DNA from: Solirubrobacterales bacterium
GTDB lineage: Bacteria; Actinomycetota; Thermoleophilia; Solirubrobacterales; Solirubrobacteraceae
Assembly: GCA_017354065.1 (NCBI GenBank)
Contig: JAFMRN010000017.1
Location: forward strand, 1 to 15,983
DNA: 15,983 nucleotides
Reading direction: 5' to 3'
The translations under genes were made by a program, and so were the position numbers. Shown here piece by piece: positions 12,719 to 15,983 of this stretch. The notes beneath the pieces are model-generated. The model did not search any database. It was not told the DNA's origin and was given only the letters and a program-made list of their open reading frames with translations. The stretch's first letter is position 1. Every line of letters begins with the position of its first letter.

Positions 12719-13363
12719 TTGTCCGATGTCAGTGAGAGGGCTGATGCGACACCCGCTGCCCCGGCTGGCCCACAGCCGATAGCGGAGGCGGGCGCACTTG
12801 GCCTGGTTACTTTCGCGGTCAGCACGTTCCTGCTGAGCATGGTGAACGCCAACCTGGTCAGCTCTGTTGACGCCGCGATGGTGCTGCCTGTCGCATTTTT
12901 CGTCGGCGGCATAGTGCAGCTGATTGCGGGGATCCTGCTGTTCCGTGCGAACAACCAGTTCGGCGGGACTGTCCACAGCCTCTACGGAGGCTTCTGGATG
13001 TCCTACGTGGTGCTGGCACACAACGTGCTGGCGCCGGCCAAGGGGCCGGCTCCGGCCGGCGCGATCCCCGCCACACCGGCGTCCCTGCAGGGCCATGCCG
13101 TGGGGCTGTACCTGATCGCCTGGGCGATCCCGACTCTGCTGCTCACGATCGTTGCGTTGAAGGAGCCCAAGAGCGTAACGATCACGTTGGCCCTGCTGAC
13201 CGTGACGTTTGTGATCCTCGGGATCGGTGAAGCCGGCGCGAGCACCGGGCTGGTCCACTTCGGCGGCTGGCTCGGCATCGTGACCGCGGTCGGGGCGTTC
13301 TATGTCTCATTCGGGCTCACCCTCAACCACGTGTGGGGGAAGAACCTCGTCCCGCTGCTCTGA
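12719..13363 (+). CDS. satP: Acetate/succinate transporter, GPR1/FUN34/YaaH family
   Basis: A 214-residue inner-membrane protein with about six hydrophobic segments. The family opening NPAPLGLxxF is seen as EAGALGLVTFAVSTFLLSMVNANL, followed by FFVGGIVQLIAGILLFRANNQFG and the conserved aromatic YGGFWMSY. Known members carry acetate, succinate or protons. The start is TTG 12719, six residues into the open frame, because GGAGGAGGAG lies just before it; the upstream codons are that ribosome binding site. It lies next to a GAF regulator and PQQ genes, so it may export or recover acetate formed by ethanol oxidation; that link is inferred. Confidence 0.9.
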   Translation: MSDVSERADATPAAPAGPQPIAEAGALGLVTFAVSTFLLSMVNANLVSSVDAAMVLPVAFFVGGIVQLIAGILLFRANNQFGGTVHSLYGGFWMSYVVLAHNVLAPAKGPAPAGAIPATPASLQGHAVGLYLIAWAIPTLLLTIVALKEPKSVTITLALLTVTFVILGIGEAGASTGLVHFGGWLGIVTAVGAFYVSFGLTLNHVWGKNLVPLL

Positions 13364-13384
13364 GCGGGGGTTGCAAAGCAGTGC

Positions 13385-13416
13385 AAGCTGCCGGGAGCCG
13401 TCGCTCTCGGCAGCTT
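13385..13416. terminator. Bidirectional terminator between convergent genes
   Basis: AAGCTGCCG (13385-13393) pairs with CGGCAGCTT (13408-13416), extended inward by four pairs including one G-U to a 6-base loop. It lies between the stop of satP and the stop of the opposing gene at 13424, so it can serve both strands. Confidence 0.7.
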
Positions 13417-13423
13417 CACGCTC

Positions 13424-13825
13424 CTACATCCAGGGCTGGGGCTTCTTCGGCACGCTGTACATCGGCCGCAGCTCGCCGCCAAGCGCGTCCCGGACAGCTG
13501 CCTCAGCTGCGTCGCGGACCTGTGTGGCGAGCGGGAGGAGCTCCGCGGCGTGTGATTCCGGACAGTTCTTCACGACCTTGCCATAGGTTGTGCTCAGGTA
13601 AGAGAGAACTGTCATGGTCGCGCCCTCAAGGCTGCCGATCCCGCGGCTGACACCGTCGGCCAGGACCCGCACGGAGGCGAGGTCCTCACGGGCCTGACGG
13701 ATCCTCGTGTCCCAGTCAACCTCCGTGGCAGTGTCAGATGCGGTCCAGCGTTCTTCCATCTGGCTGTAGATCTTCTCCAGCGTCGCCGTGTAGGACTCAG
13801 ACGTTGGAGTCGCGGTTTCAGACAT
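13424..13825 (-). CDS. Hypothetical protein downstream of pqqE
   Basis: A 133-residue, mainly helical, soluble protein from ATG 13825 with an excellent AGAAGGAGG ribosome binding site. Landmarks are TLEKIYSQMEERW, VDWDTRIRQAREDLASVRVLADGV, TTYGKVVKNCPESHAAELLPL and a C-terminus MYSVPKKPQPWM. There is one cysteine and no membrane segment. I recognise no family. It follows pqqE by 51 bp in the same direction and has its own strong translation signal, so it is probably co-transcribed with the pqq genes. It is not PqqA: the length is wrong and no E-x3-Y precursor motif is seen. Confidence 0.75.
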   Translation of the reverse strand: MSETATPTSESYTATLEKIYSQMEERWTASDTATEVDWDTRIRQAREDLASVRVLADGVSRGIGSLEGATMTVLSYLSTTYGKVVKNCPESHAAELLPLATQVRDAAEAAVRDALGGELRPMYSVPKKPQPWM

Positions 13826-13876
13826 CGGGGAACCTCCTTCTAGTGCAATTCAAACTGTTGTGCGGTTGGTTGGCCA

Positions 13877-14980
13877 TCAGCTGTGCACCGGGCGTTTCAG
13901 GTGCCGGTAGATGAACTCGTCTGACTGGTGTGCCGGGTCGCGGGCGGAGACGACACGGTCATGGTGGTTGGAGAACTGACAGACGGGATCGGTCGCCGCC
14001 GGGTCGCCGGTGAGACGCATCGCCTGGCAGCGACAGCCGCCCCAATCGTGCTCCTGGTGTCCGATCGGGCAGCTCGCGCACGGCTCCTGCATCCAGTCGG
14101 TCCCGCGGAAGCGGGTGAACGCGTCTGACTCCGCCCAGATCCACTCCAGAGACTGCTCACGGACGTTCCCGAACTCGAGCCCCGGGATCGTTGACGCCGC
14201 CTGGCAGGGCAGCGCGTCGCCGTTCGGCGCCACGACGATCGTCGTCTGGCCCCAGCCGCCCATGCACGGCTTGGGGAGCTCCTCGTAGTAGTCGGGCAGG
14301 ACCCAGAGCACCTGTACCGCGGGGCCGACCCGCTCGCGGAAGCGCTGGACCGCCGCCTCACCGCGCTGGACCTGCTCCCAGGTGGGCATCAGCGCGTCCT
14401 GATTGGGCACGGCCCAGCCGGTGTACTGGGTGTTGGCCAGCTCCAGGCGCTGGGCGCCGAGCTCCAGCGTCAGCTCGAGCATCTGCTCGATCCGGTCTAG
14501 GTTCTGGCGGTGCAGCACGCAGTTCAGCGTCAGCGGGAAGTCGAACTCCTTGGCGAGCGCCGCGGCCGCCAGCTTCTTGTCAAACGACCTGTTGCCCGCG
14601 ATCCGGTCGTTCTCGGCGGGTTCGGGGCTCTGGATCGAGATCTGGACGTGGTCAAGGCCGGCTTGTTTCAGCGCCTCAGCGCGTTCGGCAGTGAACAGCG
14701 TGCCGGCGGTGATCAGCGACGAGTACAGGCTGGCCTCCCGGGCCGCCGCGCACAGCTCGACGATGTCCTTGCGTAACAGCGGCTCACCGCCGGTCAGCGC
14801 CAGCTGCAACACGCCGAGCGCGTGTGCCTGATGGAACGTTCTTGCCCAGTCATCGGTCGAGAGCTGTGACTGGTAGGTGGCGGCCCCGATGTCAAGCGGG
14901 TTCGAGCAGTACGGACAGTGCAGCGGACACTGGTAGGTCAGCTCGGCCACAAGCGACGAGGGCCTAGGAAGTGGCTGCAT
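13877..14980 (-). CDS. pqqE: PqqE, PqqA peptide cyclase (radical SAM)
   Basis: A 367-residue radical SAM enzyme that makes the carbon-carbon bond between the Glu and Tyr side chains of the PqqA peptide, the first step in PQQ formation. C18-x3-C22-x2-C25 in TYQCPLHCPYC binds the catalytic [4Fe-4S] cluster, and LALTGGEPLLRKD is the GGE motif. A C-terminal SPASM region supplies further cysteines (CMGGWGQTTIVV, ALPCQAAS, PCASCPIG, GGCRCQAM). The ATG at 14980 overlaps the end of pqqD by 17 bases, so translation is coupled. Length is normal. Confidence 0.96.
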   Translation of the reverse strand: MQPLPRPSSLVAELTYQCPLHCPYCSNPLDIGAATYQSQLSTDDWARTFHQAHALGVLQLALTGGEPLLRKDIVELCAAAREASLYSSLITAGTLFTAERAEALKQAGLDHVQISIQSPEPAENDRIAGNRSFDKKLAAAALAKEFDFPLTLNCVLHRQNLDRIEQMLELTLELGAQRLELANTQYTGWAVPNQDALMPTWEQVQRGEAAVQRFRERVGPAVQVLWVLPDYYEELPKPCMGGWGQTTIVVAPNGDALPCQAASTIPGLEFGNVREQSLEWIWAESDAFTRFRGTDWMQEPCASCPIGHQEHDWGGCRCQAMRLTGDPAATDPVCQFSNHHDRVVSARDPAHQSDEFIYRHLKRPVHS

Positions 14981-15230
14981 CGTTCACCAGTCCTCTCTGG
15001 GCCAGCGCGTCCAGCAGGCCGTTCACGTCGTCTGTGACGTCGGCTCCCTTGTAACGCGCTGACAGTTCAGTGCAGATCTGCTCCAGCGAGCGGGTCCCGT
15101 CACACAGCCCGAGCACGTCCGCGGCGGTCGGGTTCAGCTTCACCGCGCCCTCAGGGATCAGCAGCACGTGCTCATCCCGGACGCTGTCGAAGCTGAGTCG
15201 GGCCCCGGTCATCAGGCGCGGGCGGTTCAT
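14964..15230 (-). CDS. pqqD: PqqD, PqqA-binding chaperone
   Basis: An 88-residue RRE-type peptide chaperone that binds PqqA and presents it to PqqE. Typical residues are visible: an N-terminal RLSFDSVRDEHVLLIPEGAVKLNPTA, then DVLGLCDGTRSLEQI and VNGLLDALAQRGLV. The ATG at 15230 overlaps the pqqC stop as ATGA. It is a separate gene here, not fused to pqqC or pqqE as in some organisms. Confidence 0.94.
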   Translation of the reverse strand: MNRPRLMTGARLSFDSVRDEHVLLIPEGAVKLNPTAADVLGLCDGTRSLEQICTELSARYKGADVTDDVNGLLDALAQRGLVNDAATS

Positions 15231-15958
15231 TCGCTCGGCCCCGCCGGCTGGGTGTCGCCGCGCTCAATCGCGTCTAACTGCGCCCACAGCACCTCGGTCT
15301 TGAAGCGCAGTGCGGCTATCGCGGCGTCCTGTTGCTCACGCGTCTTGCAGCGCTCGACCGTCAACGACAGCGCGTAGTCGGCGTCGCGCGGCGCCTGGAT
15401 CAGGCGCGAGCGGAAGTACTCCAGCCCGGCCGGGTCGATCCAGTCGTAGTGGCGCTCGATCGCCTCCAGGCGGACGCTGATCGCAGACGGTCCGAACAGC
15501 TCCGTCAGCGATGAGGCGACCGCCTCAAGCCACGGCTTCTGGCGCGCGAAGTTGACATAGGCGTCGACCGCGTAGCGCACCGCCGGGAGGACCCGGCGCT
15601 CAGACAGGGTCTCCTCGCGGCTGACGCCGAGCGCTTCACCGAGCGCCAGCCAGGACTCGATCCCGCCGCTCCCCTCAGTACTGCCGTCATGGTCGATGAT
15701 CCGCTGGATCCATTCACGCCGGATCTCCACCTCGGGGCAGTTGGCGAGGATCGCCGCGTCCTTCAGCGGAATCGACTTCTGGTAGTAGAAGCGGTTGGCG
15801 ACCCAGCGCTGGAGCTCCTCGCGTGTCAGCTCGCCCGCATCCATCCGCTGGTGAAAGGGGTGGAGGTTGTGGTAGCGGCCGCCGAGTGCGCGGAGGCGGG
15901 CGATCAGCTGTTCCGGTTCCAGCAGCTGCGTTGGATCAGCTGTGGTCGTCATAGTCAT
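15227..15958 (-). CDS. pqqC: PqqC, pyrroloquinoline-quinone synthase
   Basis: A 243-residue cofactor-less oxidase that catalyses the final ring closure and eight-electron oxidation to PQQ. Family landmarks include RYHNLHPFHQRMDAGELTREEL, WVANRFYYQKSIPLKDAAILANCP, IDHDG, and LTELFGPSAISVRLEAIERHYDWI. These helices form the all-alpha fold with the histidines and tyrosines of the active site. The ATG at 15958 overlaps the pqqB stop and lies behind GAGGTCCAGGT; a second ATG two codons later is an alternative. Confidence 0.95.
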   Translation of the reverse strand: MTMTTTADPTQLLEPEQLIARLRALGGRYHNLHPFHQRMDAGELTREELQRWVANRFYYQKSIPLKDAAILANCPEVEIRREWIQRIIDHDGSTEGSGGIESWLALGEALGVSREETLSERRVLPAVRYAVDAYVNFARQKPWLEAVASSLTELFGPSAISVRLEAIERHYDWIDPAGLEYFRSRLIQAPRDADYALSLTVERCKTREQQDAAIAALRFKTEVLWAQLDAIERGDTQPAGPSE

Positions 15959-15983
15959 ACCTGGACCTCAAGTCCGTCGTAGG
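15955..15983 (-). CDS. pqqB: 3' end of pqqB (partial)
   Basis: On the minus strand the last eight codons read Tyr-Asp-Gly-Leu-Glu-Val-Gln-Val and end at TGA 15957-15955, overlapping the pqqC start as ATGA. A C-terminal YDG(M/L)E is usual for PqqB, the metallo-beta-lactamase-fold hydroxylase, and pqqB normally precedes pqqC. Only the tail is in the window. Confidence 0.7.

Noticed and set aside
12602..13258. 218-residue minus-strand frame opposite the acetate transporter
   Set aside because: The plus-strand frame has membrane segments and a family signature; this one has the composition of a shadow.

Overview
The window is high-GC DNA, most likely from an actinobacterium; the exact lineage cannot be read from it. 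It holds a compact integrated element of about 10.5 kb (roughly 104-10635) and then ordinary host chromosome (10636-15983).

The element is bounded by a 17-bp direct repeat (104-120 and 10619-10635) inside the coding sequence of bcp, a thiol peroxidase of the peroxiredoxin family. The left end carries the host's own 5' part of bcp, cut off just before the catalytic cysteine. The right end carries a complete bcp whose first 46 codons come from the element and whose remainder is host. Joining the two junctions on paper gives an attP with a perfect 10-bp inverted repeat around the core, as expected for the large serine integrase encoded next to the right end.

Inside the element, a short rightward operon (190-1152) ends in an HTH protein that could be the excisionase. 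A leftward operon (6414 to 1350) encodes portal, a fused prohead protease and HK97-type capsid, a small protein, a head-tail connector, a large terminase and an HNH endonuclease. A rightward operon (6754-9198) encodes two uncharacterised proteins, a RepA-like AAA helicase and a small protein. The two long operons diverge from a 340-bp control region with a perfect 22-bp palindrome, a terminator-like hairpin and a perfect 14-bp inverted repeat. No tail, lysis, holin or recognisable terminase small-subunit gene is present. The best reading is a phage satellite that makes and fills its own capsid but borrows tails and lysis from a helper, comparable to capsid-forming PICIs and to the phiRv1-type elements of mycobacteria. 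A dense cluster of inverted 12-bp repeats at the 3' end of the helicase gene is a good candidate replication origin.

To the right lies the rest of bcp with a terminator hairpin, a GAF-domain regulator with a SARP/BTAD-like C-terminus, a SatP-type acetate transporter, and convergent to these a PQQ biosynthesis operon (end of pqqB, then pqqC, pqqD, pqqE and an unrecognised 133-residue gene). This fits a locus for PQQ-dependent alcohol or aldehyde oxidation, with acetate handling alongside.
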